From positions 1-8,353 of the forward strand of contig JAJONP010000093.1 of assembly GCA_021323555.1 (NCBI GenBank): a DNA stretch of 8,353 bases, read 5' to 3'. The stretch is from Gammaproteobacteria bacterium. Its GTDB lineage: Bacteria > Pseudomonadota > Gammaproteobacteria > DSM-16500. This document shows positions 1 through 6,775 of this stretch, one piece after another (positions within the stretch are counted from its first letter, which is position 1; every line of letters begins with the position of its first letter). The position numbers and the translations under genes were made by a program. The notes beneath the pieces are model-generated. The model was not told where the DNA came from, searched no databases, and saw nothing but the letters and a program-made list of their open reading frames with translations.

Positions 1-1
1 G

Positions 2-415
2 AAATTACAACCTGGACAAAAAGTTATTTCATTAGTCGTCATTGCGCCTGAAGGTGATATTTTAACAGCAACTGAAAATGGCTATGGAAAACGCACAGAG
101 GTCAATGATTACCGTACGACAAGTCGTGGTGGGCAGGGCGTTATTTCTATTCAAGTCAATGAACGGAATGGCCAAGTGATTGGCGCAGTACAAGTTCGTG
201 CAGAAGATGAAGTCATGTTAATTAGCAATAAAGGAACTTTAGTGCGTGTACCTGTGAGCGAAATTTCTGTGATTGGACGTAATACCCAAGGTGTTCGTTT
301 GATTAGTTTAGCCAATGATGAATCATTAGTGAGTTTAGAAAAAATTGCTACTTTAAATGAAGAGGAGGATGGAGAGGGAAGTGACGAATCACAAAGCACC
401 CGTCATTACGATTGA
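2..415 (+). CDS. gyrA: DNA gyrase subunit A, C-terminal fragment (5' end outside window)
   Basis: This is the 3' end of gyrA, which encodes the DNA-binding and cleavage subunit of gyrase, the ATP-dependent enzyme that introduces negative supercoils. The frame is open from base 2. The visible 137 residues are the last blades of the C-terminal beta-pinwheel that wraps DNA: TSRGGQGVISI, then VMLISNKGTLVRVPVSEIS and GRNTQGVRLISL, typical of the final GyrA repeats, followed by an acidic tail (NEEEDGEGSDE). The catalytic Tyr and the canonical GyrA box lie upstream of the window. The end is odd: after the acidic tail the frame does not stop but runs about 35 bases into cmk, adding an atypical SQSTRHYD ending. 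The usual GyrA ends soon after its acidic tail, so the native stop was probably lost when gyrA and cmk became adjacent. Family identity is firm; the tail's origin is inference. Confidence 0.95.
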   Translation, partial: KLQPGQKVISLVVIAPEGDILTATENGYGKRTEVNDYRTTSRGGQGVISIQVNERNGQVIGAVQVRAEDEVMLISNKGTLVRVPVSEISVIGRNTQGVRLISLANDESLVSLEKIATLNEEEDGEGSDESQSTRHYD

Positions 416-1049
416 TGGAGCCAGTGGCACAGGGAAAGGAACTGTTTCGCAGTGTATAGCAAAAGAGCTAGGTTGGAACTTTCTGGATAGTGGCGTATTG
501 TACCGCGTTTTAGCATTTGCTGCAGAAAAACAGAGAATCTCATTAGAAAATGAAGCTGCTCTAGCCACAATGGCCGAGCATTTAGATATTGTATTTTCAT
601 CAGAGACTATTTTATTTGAAGGAGAAGAAATAACAGACGTCATTCGTACTGAAAAAATAGGTAATTCAGCCTCGAAAGTGGGTGTTTTTTCAAAGGTACG
701 CACAGCCTTATTAAGCCGTCAAAGAGCCTTCCAAAAGATGCCAGGGCTGGTTGCTGATGGTCGTGATATGGGTACAGTGGTATTTCCTGACGCCGAAGTC
801 AAAATCTTCTTGACTGCAAGCCCTGAAGAAAGAGCCAGACGGCGCTACAATCAGTTGAATGCGAAAGGCATTCATGTTAACCTTGCTGCCCTCACAGAAG
901 AGCTCCGTGAACGTGATAAACGGGACCAGGAGCGTACTGTGGCTCCTTTAAAACCCGCTACGGATGCTGTTTTGATTAATACAGATCCCTTAACGATTGA
1001 AGAAGTTGTTGGGCGCGTGATGACGGAAGTAAAAACAATAGTAAAGTAA
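381..1049 (+). CDS. cmk: Cytidylate kinase (CMP/dCMP kinase)
   Basis: Cytosolic enzyme that phosphorylates CMP and dCMP with ATP to feed CTP/dCTP synthesis. From the GTG at 381 the product has 222 residues, close to the roughly 225 usual for the family, and begins MTNHKAPVITIDG as expected. Visible motifs are the P-loop GASGTGKGT (13-21), DSGVLYR (36-42) in the CMP site, DGRDMGTVVFPDA (126-138), and the arginine-rich lid and C-terminal stretch around RDKRDQERTVAPLKP (177-192). I chose GTG 381 because GGAGAGGG lies at suitable distance and because the family's N-terminus aligns there. In-frame ATGs at 357 and 369 would add 8 or 4 unusual residues; 357 lacks a ribosome site and 369 has AGGAGG touching the start. 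The gene overlaps the end of gyrA and lies upstream of rpsA, the common gammaproteobacterial cmk-rpsA pairing. serC and aroA, often located between gyrA and cmk, are absent here. Confidence 0.95.
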   Translation: MTNHKAPVITIDGASGTGKGTVSQCIAKELGWNFLDSGVLYRVLAFAAEKQRISLENEAALATMAEHLDIVFSSETILFEGEEITDVIRTEKIGNSASKVGVFSKVRTALLSRQRAFQKMPGLVADGRDMGTVVFPDAEVKIFLTASPEERARRRYNQLNAKGIHVNLAALTEELRERDKRDQERTVAPLKPATDAVLINTDPLTIEEVVGRVMTEVKTIVK

Positions 1050-1064
1050 AAAGAGGCGCGAGCG

Positions 1065-1108
1065 TTGAGATTAATGAATATTGATTTCTATGCATCGTTT
1101 TATAAATT
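1065..1108 (+). promoter_or_regulatory. Possible rpsA promoter in the cmk-rpsA gap
   Basis: The 105-base gap between cmk and rpsA is AT-rich and has -35-like hexamers TTGAGA (1065-1070) and TTGATT (1081-1086), and -10-like TATAAA/TAAATT around 1101-1108. The TTGATT to TAAATT spacing is 16 bases. Each match is imperfect, so this is only a candidate. A promoter between cmk and rpsA is known in E. coli, which makes one plausible here. Confidence 0.25.
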
Positions 1109-1154
1109 AACTAAGAAGTAAATCAAACAGATCTAAACGATCTAGGATAAAGGT

Positions 1155-2876
1155 ATGGCCGAAAGTTTTGCGCAATTATTTGAAGAAAGTCTTAATGAAA
1201 CCCCTATGCTACCAGGTGCGATTATTATTGGTAAAATAACGCGTATTGAAGGTGGGTTTGTGTGGGTCAGTGCAGGTTTAAAATCTGAATCAACTATTCC
1301 GATTAGTCAGTTTCAAGATGAGCATGGCAATTTAGAAGTCGCTGTAGGTGATGAAGTACAAGTGGCATTGGAAGCCATTGAAGATGGCTTTGGTATAACG
1401 CGTTTATCCCGCGAGCGCGCAAAACGGTATGAATCTTGGGGCGTACTGGAAAAAGCTTATGAGAAAAAAGAAAATGTACGTGGCATCATTCAAGGTCGCG
1501 TAAAAGGCGGTTTCACTGTTGAAATTAAAGATATTCGTGCTTTCCTACCCGGTTCATTGGTTGATGTGAAACCCATCCGTGATCCAGATGGATTACTCGG
1601 TAAAGAATTTGATTTTAAAGTGATTAAAATAGATGCCAAGCGCAATAATATTGTAGTATCACGTCGTTCTGCGATGGAAGCAGAAAATAGCGTAGAACGT
1701 GAAGCCTTACTTGAAAGCCTCCATGAGGGGGATGTTGTTATAGGCACCGTCAAAAATTTAACGGATTATGGCGCGTTTATTGATCTGGGCGGTTTAGATG
1801 GTTTATTACATATTACAGATATATCACATAAACGCATGAAACACCCCAGTGAAGTTTTATCTATTGGCGATGAAATAAAAGTAAAAATATTGAAATTTGA
1901 TCGCAGCAGTGCCCGTGTTTCTTTAGGTTTAAAACAATTAGGCGATGACCCGTGGTCTGATATTGCAGTACGTTATCCTGTTGGACAACGTTTATCTGGA
2001 CGTATCACCAATATCACCGATTATGGTTGTTTTGTTGAAATTGAAGAAGGTATTGAAGGTTTAGTCCATGTCTCAGAAATGGATTGGACTAATAAAAATA
2101 TTAACCCTAATAAAGTGGTGCATTTAGGCCAAGAAGTAGACGTCATTGTATTAGATATTAATGTTGAACGTCGTCGTATTTCTCTTGGACTCAAGCAATG
2201 CACGCAAAATCCATGGGAAACTTTTGCAGCCAATCATCAAAAAGGCGATAAAATTAGCGGTAAAATTAAATCGATTACAGATTTTGGAATTTTTATTGGT
2301 TTAGATGGCGCAATCGATGGTCTTATTCACTTATCTGATATTTCCTGGAATGAAGGCGCTGCGGAAGAAGCTATTCGCAAATATCAAAAAGGTGATGAGC
2401 TAAATACAGTGATTTTAGCGATTGATGCAGAACGTGAGCGTATTTCGCTTGGATTGAAACAATTAGCAGATGATCCTATTGCAAACTATCTGAATGCACA
2501 TGAAAAAGGAAGCGTTGTATCAGGTAAAGTAACTGAAGTCGATGCTAAGCTAGCAACAGTTGAATTAGCAGAAGGTGTGTTTGGAACTATACGTGCTTCT
2601 GAAATTTCAGCTGAAAAAGTCGAAGACGCACGCACTAAGCTCACAGTCGGTGATGTCATTGAAGCTAGGATTATGGGTACTGACCGTAAGACACAGATGA
2701 TTACACTTTCTATGAAAAATAAAGAAGCATCCACGGCAGCTACATCGAAGAAGCAACGTTCCTCTGCCAGCAAGAAAAAGGATAAAAGTAAAGCTACGGA
2801 TACTGCAGATACGTCAATGAAAACAACATTAGGCGATTTATTTAAAGCGAAAATGGATCAGGAAGGCGATGCTTAA
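1155..2876 (+). CDS. rpsA: 30S ribosomal protein S1
   Basis: Ribosomal protein S1 binds mRNA leaders and delivers them to the 30S subunit, which matters most for messages with weak or no Shine-Dalgarno site. The 573-residue product shows six S1 (OB-fold) repeats at about 20-86, 105-170, 191-259, 276-346, 363-433 and 450-519. Repeats 1-2 (ribosome-docking) are more divergent. Repeats 3-5 carry the clear pattern NxTDYGxFxxL/I...DGLxHxSD and end in near-identical SLGLKQ segments (256-261, 342-347, 431-436). A Lys/Ser/Ala-rich linker (523-548) leads to the conserved-looking tail [14 protein letters not shown], so length and ends match a full six-domain S1 (E. coli 557). The ATG at 1155 follows AGGATAAAGG, a modest ribosome site; E. 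coli rpsA also has a poor one and is autoregulated at translation. A terminator follows 50 bases downstream. Confidence 0.98.
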   Translation: MAESFAQLFEESLNETPMLPGAIIIGKITRIEGGFVWVSAGLKSESTIPISQFQDEHGNLEVAVGDEVQVALEAIEDGFGITRLSRERAKRYESWGVLEKAYEKKENVRGIIQGRVKGGFTVEIKDIRAFLPGSLVDVKPIRDPDGLLGKEFDFKVIKIDAKRNNIVVSRRSAMEAENSVEREALLESLHEGDVVIGTVKNLTDYGAFIDLGGLDGLLHITDISHKRMKHPSEVLSIGDEIKVKILKFDRSSARVSLGLKQLGDDPWSDIAVRYPVGQRLSGRITNITDYGCFVEIEEGIEGLVHVSEMDWTNKNINPNKVVHLGQEVDVIVLDINVERRRISLGLKQCTQNPWETFAANHQKGDKISGKIKSITDFGIFIGLDGAIDGLIHLSDISWNEGAAEEAIRKYQKGDELNTVILAIDAERERISLGLKQLADDPIANYLNAHEKGSVVSGKVTEVDAKLATVELAEGVFGTIRASEISAEKVEDARTKLTVGDVIEARIMGTDRKTQMITLSMKNKEASTAATSKKQRSSASKKKDKSKATDTADTSMKTTLGDLFKAKMDQEGDA

Positions 2877-2925
2877 GAAATAATACTACTATCTATCTCT
2901 ATTGATTAAAATAGTAGTAAATAAT

Positions 2926-2964
2926 AAAAACGGCATCAGCATTTAGTGTTGATGCCGTTTTTTT
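2926..2964 (+). terminator. Rho-independent terminator of rpsA
   Basis: A 10-bp stem, CGGCATCAGC (2931-2940) pairing with GTTGATGCCG (2948-2957) with one G-U, closes a 7-base loop and is followed by seven T (2958-2964). An A run before the stem pairs with the T tract, so it may also work for transcripts from the right. It lies 50 bases past the rpsA stop. A weaker hairpin (TACTACTA 2884-2891 / TAGTAGTA 2912-2919) sits between them. Confidence 0.9.
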
Positions 2965-3014
2965 CCTCTAGGAATATCAAGATGTTTAAATAAGTAAGCA
3001 CCGCTTAAGATCGT

Positions 3015-3064
3015 CCCCTCTCCCGGAGCGTTTTTTGCGAGGGGAGAGGGTTAGGGTGAGGGTT
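3015..3064 (+). repeat. REP-like GC-rich palindromic repeat
   Basis: A GC-rich inverted repeat sits in an AT-rich gap: CCCTCTCCC (3016-3024) pairs with GGGAGAGGG (3042-3050), followed by TTAGGGTGAGGG. This composition, a CCCTCTCCC arm plus a GGGTTAGGGTGAGGG flank, recurs as a dispersed extragenic repeat in many proteobacterial genomes, which is why I call it REP-like. Only one copy is in the window, so its repetitive nature is inferred. It ends 19 bases before lapB and could form a hairpin in the lapB leader. Confidence 0.65.
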
Positions 3065-3082
3065 TAAGCCAGGATCAAAACG

Positions 3083-4255
3083 ATGAGTACTATTTGGATT
3101 TTATTAATTTTTGTTGCATTAGGAAGTGCCTGGCATCTGGGCTACCAGGCGCGTCATAAGCGATTTCTTGACCAACGGATTAATTTACCACGAGACTATC
3201 TCGTAGGTTTAAATTTCTTGCTCAACGAAGAACCTGATAAAGCAGTCGATGTTTTTATTAAGATGCTTGAAGTAGATAGCGATACTATTGAAACCCACCT
3301 CGCAGTTGGAAAATTATTTCGGCGTCGCGGAGAAGTTGATCGCGCCATTCGTATTCATCAAAATTTAATTGCCCGTCCAAATCTAGATGCCGCTTATAGA
3401 GAGCAATCGTTATTTGAGTTAGGGCGAGATTATTTGAGCGCAGGCGTATTAGATCGTGCAGAGAAAATTTTTTTAGAAGTAGTCGGTGTAAAAGAATATG
3501 CTATCCCTGCTCTATATGCCTTATTAGATATTTATTGCCGAGAAAAAATCTGGGAAAATGCCATTTCGACCGCCTATCAACTGCAAACTATCACCCAAAA
3601 AAATATGCAACCAGTGATTGCACATTATTATTGTGAATTAGCAGAAATAAGTATGGCAAATAAAGAGCAGACACCAGCAAATGACTATCTCAAAAATGCA
3701 TTAAATGCCGATCCAAACTGCGTACGCGCAAGCTTATTACAAGCCCGATTAGATATGGCAAACAAAGATTATAAATCTGCTTTATGGAATTTAAAACGTG
3801 TGAAAGATCAAAATCCCGATTATCTTTCGGAAGCTATTGATGCACTTGCTTCTTGCTATGAAGCACTCAATGAAGAAGAAAAATTAGTAAAATATTTAAT
3901 GAAAATCCTGAAAAAATATCCTCGCGTTCCTGTCGTATTAATCTTGTCTGAACGCATTCGTCGTTGGAAAGGAGATAAAATCGCGGCAAATTTTGTCGCT
4001 GATTATGTACGTCGCTATCCCTCCATTCGCGGATTGCATTTATTCATTAATTTATATCAATCCAGTGCAGTGGGACGCGCACGCGAAGATTTGTTAATTT
4101 TACAAAATTTAACGACAAAATTATTAGCCGATAAACCCGACTATCGCTGTTTTTCTTGCGGTTTTTCAGGCAAAACATTGCATTGGCAATGCCCCGGATG
4201 CAAGCAATGGAGTAGCATTAAATCAATACACAGTTTAGATGAGTGCACAGCGTGA
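3083..4255 (+). CDS. lapB: LPS assembly protein B (YciM), TPR and rubredoxin-type zinc protein
   Basis: LapB is an inner-membrane protein that, in E. coli, recruits LpxC to the FtsH protease and so limits lipopolysaccharide synthesis. The 390-residue length matches the family (389 in E. coli). Residues 3-20 form one N-terminal membrane anchor, followed by a basic segment (YQARHKR). Residues about 35-350 are helical tetratricopeptide repeats with typical pairs such as AVDVFIKMLEVDSDTIETHL and YKSALWNLKRVKDQNPD. The C-terminal rubredoxin-like knuckle has two CxxC pairs, Cys356/Cys359 and Cys370/Cys373 (CFSCGF, CPGCKQW), all intact. The ATG at 3083 has AGGA 8 bases upstream. In many gammaproteobacteria lapA, and often ihfB, lie between rpsA and lapB; neither is present here. 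The gene overlaps dusA, suggesting coupled translation. Confidence 0.95.
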   Translation: MSTIWILLIFVALGSAWHLGYQARHKRFLDQRINLPRDYLVGLNFLLNEEPDKAVDVFIKMLEVDSDTIETHLAVGKLFRRRGEVDRAIRIHQNLIARPNLDAAYREQSLFELGRDYLSAGVLDRAEKIFLEVVGVKEYAIPALYALLDIYCREKIWENAISTAYQLQTITQKNMQPVIAHYYCELAEISMANKEQTPANDYLKNALNADPNCVRASLLQARLDMANKDYKSALWNLKRVKDQNPDYLSEAIDALASCYEALNEEEKLVKYLMKILKKYPRVPVVLILSERIRRWKGDKIAANFVADYVRRYPSIRGLHLFINLYQSSAVGRAREDLLILQNLTTKLLADKPDYRCFSCGFSGKTLHWQCPGCKQWSSIKSIHSLDECTA

Positions 4256-5202
4256 ATAGGCTAATCTCAGTAGCGCCCATGATGGATTGTACCGATAGGC
4301 ATGATCGGTATTTTTTACGTTTACTCGCGCCACACGTATTGCTCTACACTGAAATGATAACTACCCAGGCACTTATTCACGGAGATTATCAACGTTTGCT
4401 TGCCTTTGACTCATTCGAGCATCCTATTGCATTGCAACTGGGGGGCAATGATCCTACCCAATTAGCACAGTGCGCAAAGCTGGGCGAGAGATTAGGGTAT
4501 GATGAAATTAATATCAATATAGGATGCCCCAGTAATCGAGTTAAATCAGGCCAATTTGGCGCATGTTTGATGCTCAATCCCGTATTAGTCGCCGACTGTG
4601 TTTTTGCAATGTGCCAAGCAGTCACTATTCCCATCACGGTAAAATGTCGGATTGGGGTAGATCATCATGATTCTTACGAAGAACTACACCAATTTATTAA
4701 AAAGGTTGCGAGCGCAGGCTGCAAAATTTTTATTATTCATGCACGCAAAGCCTGGCTTACAGGTTTAAGCCCTAAACAAAATCGCCACATTCCACCTTTA
4801 CGATATGACATTGTAAGAAAGATTAAACAAGATTTTCCCCAATTAATCATTATCATCAACGGCGGAATTAATACGTTAACTGATATTAAGAACCACTTGC
4901 AATTTGTAGACGGGGTGATGATAGGCCGTGAAGCCTATTCAAACCCTTATTTTTTAGCAGAAATTGAAAAACAATATTTTGGCAGCGATATGAGTACACG
5001 CCATGCTATTATAGAAAAATTCATTCCCTATATAGAAAAGCAGTTAGCAGATAAAGTAAAGTTAACCATGATTACACGGCATATTCTAGGTTTATTTCAA
5101 GGCCAGGCAGGCGCTAGAAATTGGCGCCGCTATATCAGTGAAAATGCTCATAAAGCAGGAGCAGATACTAAAATTTTAAAAGAGGCTTTACATTATGTAT
5201 GA
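4243..5202 (+). CDS. dusA: tRNA-dihydrouridine synthase A
   Basis: FMN-dependent enzyme that reduces uridines in the tRNA D-loop (U20/U20a in E. coli DusA) with NADPH. The product is 319 residues or slightly shorter. A TIM-barrel begins with SVAPMMDCTDRH (9-20). The catalytic cysteine is Cys95 in INIGCPSNRV, the FMN/tRNA-contacting segments are VKCRIGVD (133-140) and HARKAW (166-171), and the phosphate-binding segments are NGGI (206-209) and MIGREAY (226-232). The C-terminal helical domain contains ITRHILGLFQG and WRRYISENAHKAGAD, DusA-specific hallmarks rather than DusB or DusC. Two GTG starts are possible: 4243, and 4252, which overlaps the lapB stop as GTGA. Neither has a strong ribosome site, and translational coupling with lapB is likely. 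The 3' end overlaps the next gene by 8 bases. Confidence 0.95.
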   Translation: MHSVNRLISVAPMMDCTDRHDRYFLRLLAPHVLLYTEMITTQALIHGDYQRLLAFDSFEHPIALQLGGNDPTQLAQCAKLGERLGYDEININIGCPSNRVKSGQFGACLMLNPVLVADCVFAMCQAVTIPITVKCRIGVDHHDSYEELHQFIKKVASAGCKIFIIHARKAWLTGLSPKQNRHIPPLRYDIVRKIKQDFPQLIIIINGGINTLTDIKNHLQFVDGVMIGREAYSNPYFLAEIEKQYFGSDMSTRHAIIEKFIPYIEKQLADKVKLTMITRHILGLFQGQAGARNWRRYISENAHKAGADTKILKEALHYV

Positions 5203-5449
5203 CACACTTAAATCAATATCGAATACAGTAGGTTTGATTGGCGTAGCATTACAGCTAGGCGTTTATTTTTTATTAACTATAAAACGTTTAAGTTCCAACT
5301 CTCTTCTCTATCAATTATGTAATATGATTGGCGCTTGCGGTATTTTATATTCTTTGATGTTCCACTGGAACACACCCTCTGTCGTGGTTGAAATCGCCTG
5401 GTTGATGATTAGCGTAGGCGCGGTTGTTCAGCTTCTAAGAAAGCAGTGA
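5195..5449 (+). CDS. CBU_0592-like small integral membrane protein
   Basis: An 84-residue protein with three predicted membrane helices at about 12-29, 37-56 and 61-80 and a basic end (LLRKQ). The pattern SSNSLLYQLCNMIGACGILYSLMFHWNTPSVVVEIAWLMIS (35-75), in particular an NS-x-Y-x-x-x-N-x-x-G segment and an HWN-x-PS-VVVEIAW segment, matches my memory of the family named for Coxiella burnetii CBU_0592, whose function is not established. The small three-helix build also recalls SemiSWEET sugar transporters, but the characteristic PQ motif is missing. The ATG at 5195 overlaps the dusA stop by 8 bases and has AAGAGG about 9 bases upstream, so it is probably co-transcribed with dusA and lapB. Its last 115 bases and the following stretch recur in decayed form from 8178. 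Confidence 0.75.
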   Translation: MYDTLKSISNTVGLIGVALQLGVYFLLTIKRLSSNSLLYQLCNMIGACGILYSLMFHWNTPSVVVEIAWLMISVGAVVQLLRKQ

Positions 5450-5464
5450 GCTTTGTTATTTATG
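5335..5464 (+). repeat. Left copy of ~130-bp direct repeat (3' end of CBU_0592-like gene)
   Basis: This stretch covers the last 115 bases of the CBU_0592-like gene and about 15 bases beyond. It aligns without gaps to 8178-8307 with about 19 mismatches, roughly 85% identity counted by eye. The two copies are in direct orientation, 2843 bases apart, and bracket the GTPase and toxin-antitoxin block. Confidence 0.85.
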
Positions 5465-5470
5465 TTTTTC

Positions 5471-6439
5471 TCAAGACGATTGTCCTCGTGGCCTTCTCCC
5501 TGATGATAGTGGCAAATTATTCCCATCAAGATGGTTATGCGATACAGCCTGCGAACTCTGCTGTTGAACCTGTTGTTTTAGCTTTTCTATTTCCCCTTCT
5601 CTTTGCTGTAATGTATTTTTAGTTATAACTAGTTCTCTCCTTATTTTTTCTGCTGCTACTTTATATCTCTCAGCTTCCTGTGGCGCAGATCGCACTTGTG
5701 CCGCTCTTGCCGCATCATCGCTTGAAGCTAAACCTGATGATATCTTATTATATAACCCAGTTATTCCCAGCCACAACATCCTAAATGGCCACGATATAAC
5801 AGCTGGAATAGCTCCTACTATTTGGCCTACTAAAGATGGCTGGGGAGCCACAGGTGATGGTTTTGGAACAACAGGAGAAGGTAATTTCGCTGATTCTTGT
5901 ATTCTTTGCAATACAACATCATTTACACCTCGCTTAAAAGCTTCATTTACTCCGTCACCATTTTTAGCTGACACTTCAAAAAAGGGCATACCATATTGTG
6001 CTGCTAGTTCTTCGCCTTCTTGTGTAGAAACTTTTTTATCGCTTTTTTTGTCAACTTTATTTCCAATCAAAACAATTTTAGCATCCTTCGGGCCATACTC
6101 CTTAATCTTACTCAACCAATCATTAACATTTTGAAATGATTTTTCATCAGTCATATCATAGACAACATAAAAAAGAGGGCAATTGCTCCAGGTTACAGGA
6201 GCAGTTCGGGAAGACGAGTTCCAGAGGTTAGCGCTTATCGATACATCTTCGTGCGAAGTACCAGGTACTCCCAGGCCATCATATCTTTTTGACTTAGGAC
6301 CAGCATCTAACACCTTATACAAATGAGAGTCGGTAGAGGACTTTGAAACTTCTTGCAAGATCAAACTATTTTTACCTACACTTTTATCGCCTACAATGAG
6401 TACGTCAATGGGTCTTTCATCTTGTCTTGACCTTGCCAT
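5471..6439 (-). CDS. Ras/Rab-like small GTPase with degenerate active site and C-terminal coiled coil
   Basis: The 322-residue product has an N-terminal Ras-superfamily fold (about 10-178) resembling Rab/Ras proteins of eukaryotes: strand-P-loop DVLIVGDKSVGKNSL (12-26), LFYVVYDMTDEKSFQNVNDW (89-108), G4 motif GNKVD (126-130) and G5 motif EVSAKNG (155-161). The base-recognition motifs are intact, but the P-loop Ser/Thr that holds magnesium is Asn24, and the G3 motif WDTAGQE reads WNSSSRT (73-79), losing the Asp, Gly and catalytic Gln. Binding of GDP or no hydrolysis is therefore likely. After the fold come a Pro-rich linker (187-201), a hydrophobic, Trp-containing segment (203-229) that may touch membranes, and a charged/Gln-rich coiled coil (about 253-297). 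There is no C-terminal prenylation cysteine. The start has AGAGGA 8 bases upstream. It converges on the preceding gene, 21 bases apart. Role unknown; an effector acting on host vesicle traffic is a hypothesis. Confidence 0.85.
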   Translation of the reverse strand: MARSRQDERPIDVLIVGDKSVGKNSLILQEVSKSSTDSHLYKVLDAGPKSKRYDGLGVPGTSHEDVSISANLWNSSSRTAPVTWSNCPLFYVVYDMTDEKSFQNVNDWLSKIKEYGPKDAKIVLIGNKVDKKSDKKVSTQEGEELAAQYGMPFFEVSAKNGDGVNEAFKRGVNDVVLQRIQESAKLPSPVVPKPSPVAPQPSLVGQIVGAIPAVISWPFRMLWLGITGLYNKISSGLASSDDAARAAQVRSAPQEAERYKVAAEKIRRELVITKNTLQQREGEIEKLKQQVQQQSSQAVSHNHLDGNNLPLSSGRRPRGQSS

Positions 6440-6714
6440 AAGTTATCCTCTTTTCCAAGGGTTGGATATATATGATTCTTTTTACTTTCGACTTTTTTAA
6501 TTTTCTATAAAAGTTATCTCAACTTAGTGCTAATTATAATTCAAGAAATAAAATTTGCTTGATAAAAGCCAACTCTAACTTCGTTTGATTTCCTAAACTT
6601 TTGTTTTAATTACCAATTAATTTTGTCTTACGTCTCCTAACAAACCAACTTCCACATTTATAAATTAAATTATCAGCAATCTTGAAAAAAATTAATCGTT
6701 AATAATGGATAATG
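6440..6714. other. AT-rich intergenic region between divergent genes
   Basis: This is the shared upstream region of the GTPase gene (minus) and the toxin pair (plus). I see no gene or RNA in it. A minus-strand TATAAT lies at 6533-6538 but its -35 position (6556-6561, CAAGCA) is poor. On the plus strand TTGAAA (6682-6687) and GATAAT (6708-6713) are 20 bases apart, longer than ideal. Any promoter assignment here is weak. Confidence 0.5.
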
Positions 6715-6751
6715 TGAGTTAACTCAGGCGATACTTTTATTGTATCACCTG
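6715..6751. promoter_or_regulatory. Two adjoining palindromes upstream of the TumE/TumA-like pair (candidate operator)
   Basis: TGAGTTAACTCA (6715-6726) is a perfect 12-bp palindrome. It shares two bases with a second inverted repeat, CAGGCGATAC (6725-6734) and GTATCACCTG (6742-6751), whose 10-base arms match at 9 positions around a 7-base centre. Stacked palindromes immediately ahead of a toxin-antitoxin operon are typical binding sites for the antitoxin or the toxin-antitoxin complex, and the second gene encodes a winged-helix protein. Binding itself is inferred. Confidence 0.6.
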
Positions 6752-6768
6752 ATATTCACTGTTATTAT
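6740..6768 (+). promoter_or_regulatory. Candidate promoter of the TumE/TumA-like operon
   Basis: TTGTAT (6740-6745) and TATTAT (6763-6768) are separated by exactly 17 bases. The -10 matches 5 of 6 consensus positions, the -35 only 3 of 6. The -35 overlaps the right arm of the palindrome at 6742-6751, as expected for a repressible promoter. Transcription would begin about 6775-6776, at the toxin ATG, giving a leaderless message. The weak -35 keeps confidence low. Confidence 0.3.
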
Positions 6769-6775
6769 TAACATT

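Noticed and set aside
357..380. Upstream ATG starts for cmk (357, 369)
   Set aside because: They add KRRMERE-type residues absent from the family; the ribosome site and N-terminal alignment favour GTG 381.
1490..2773. Several minus-strand open frames inside rpsA
   Set aside because: They are shadows of the strongly supported rpsA frame with no recognisable motifs or start signals.
5195..5449. SemiSWEET sugar transporter
   Set aside because: Size and three helices fit, but the PQ-loop Pro-Gln signature is missing and the NSLLYQLCN and HWNTPSVVVEIAW segments fit the CBU_0592-like family better.
6532..6541. AATTATAATT palindrome upstream of the GTPase gene
   Set aside because: Short symmetric A/T strings are expected by chance in such AT-rich DNA.
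6740..6775. TTG start giving a 12-residue longer TumE-like toxin
   Set aside because: It lies in the palindromic promoter region, adds a hydrophobic leader not typical of the family, and has no ribosome site.
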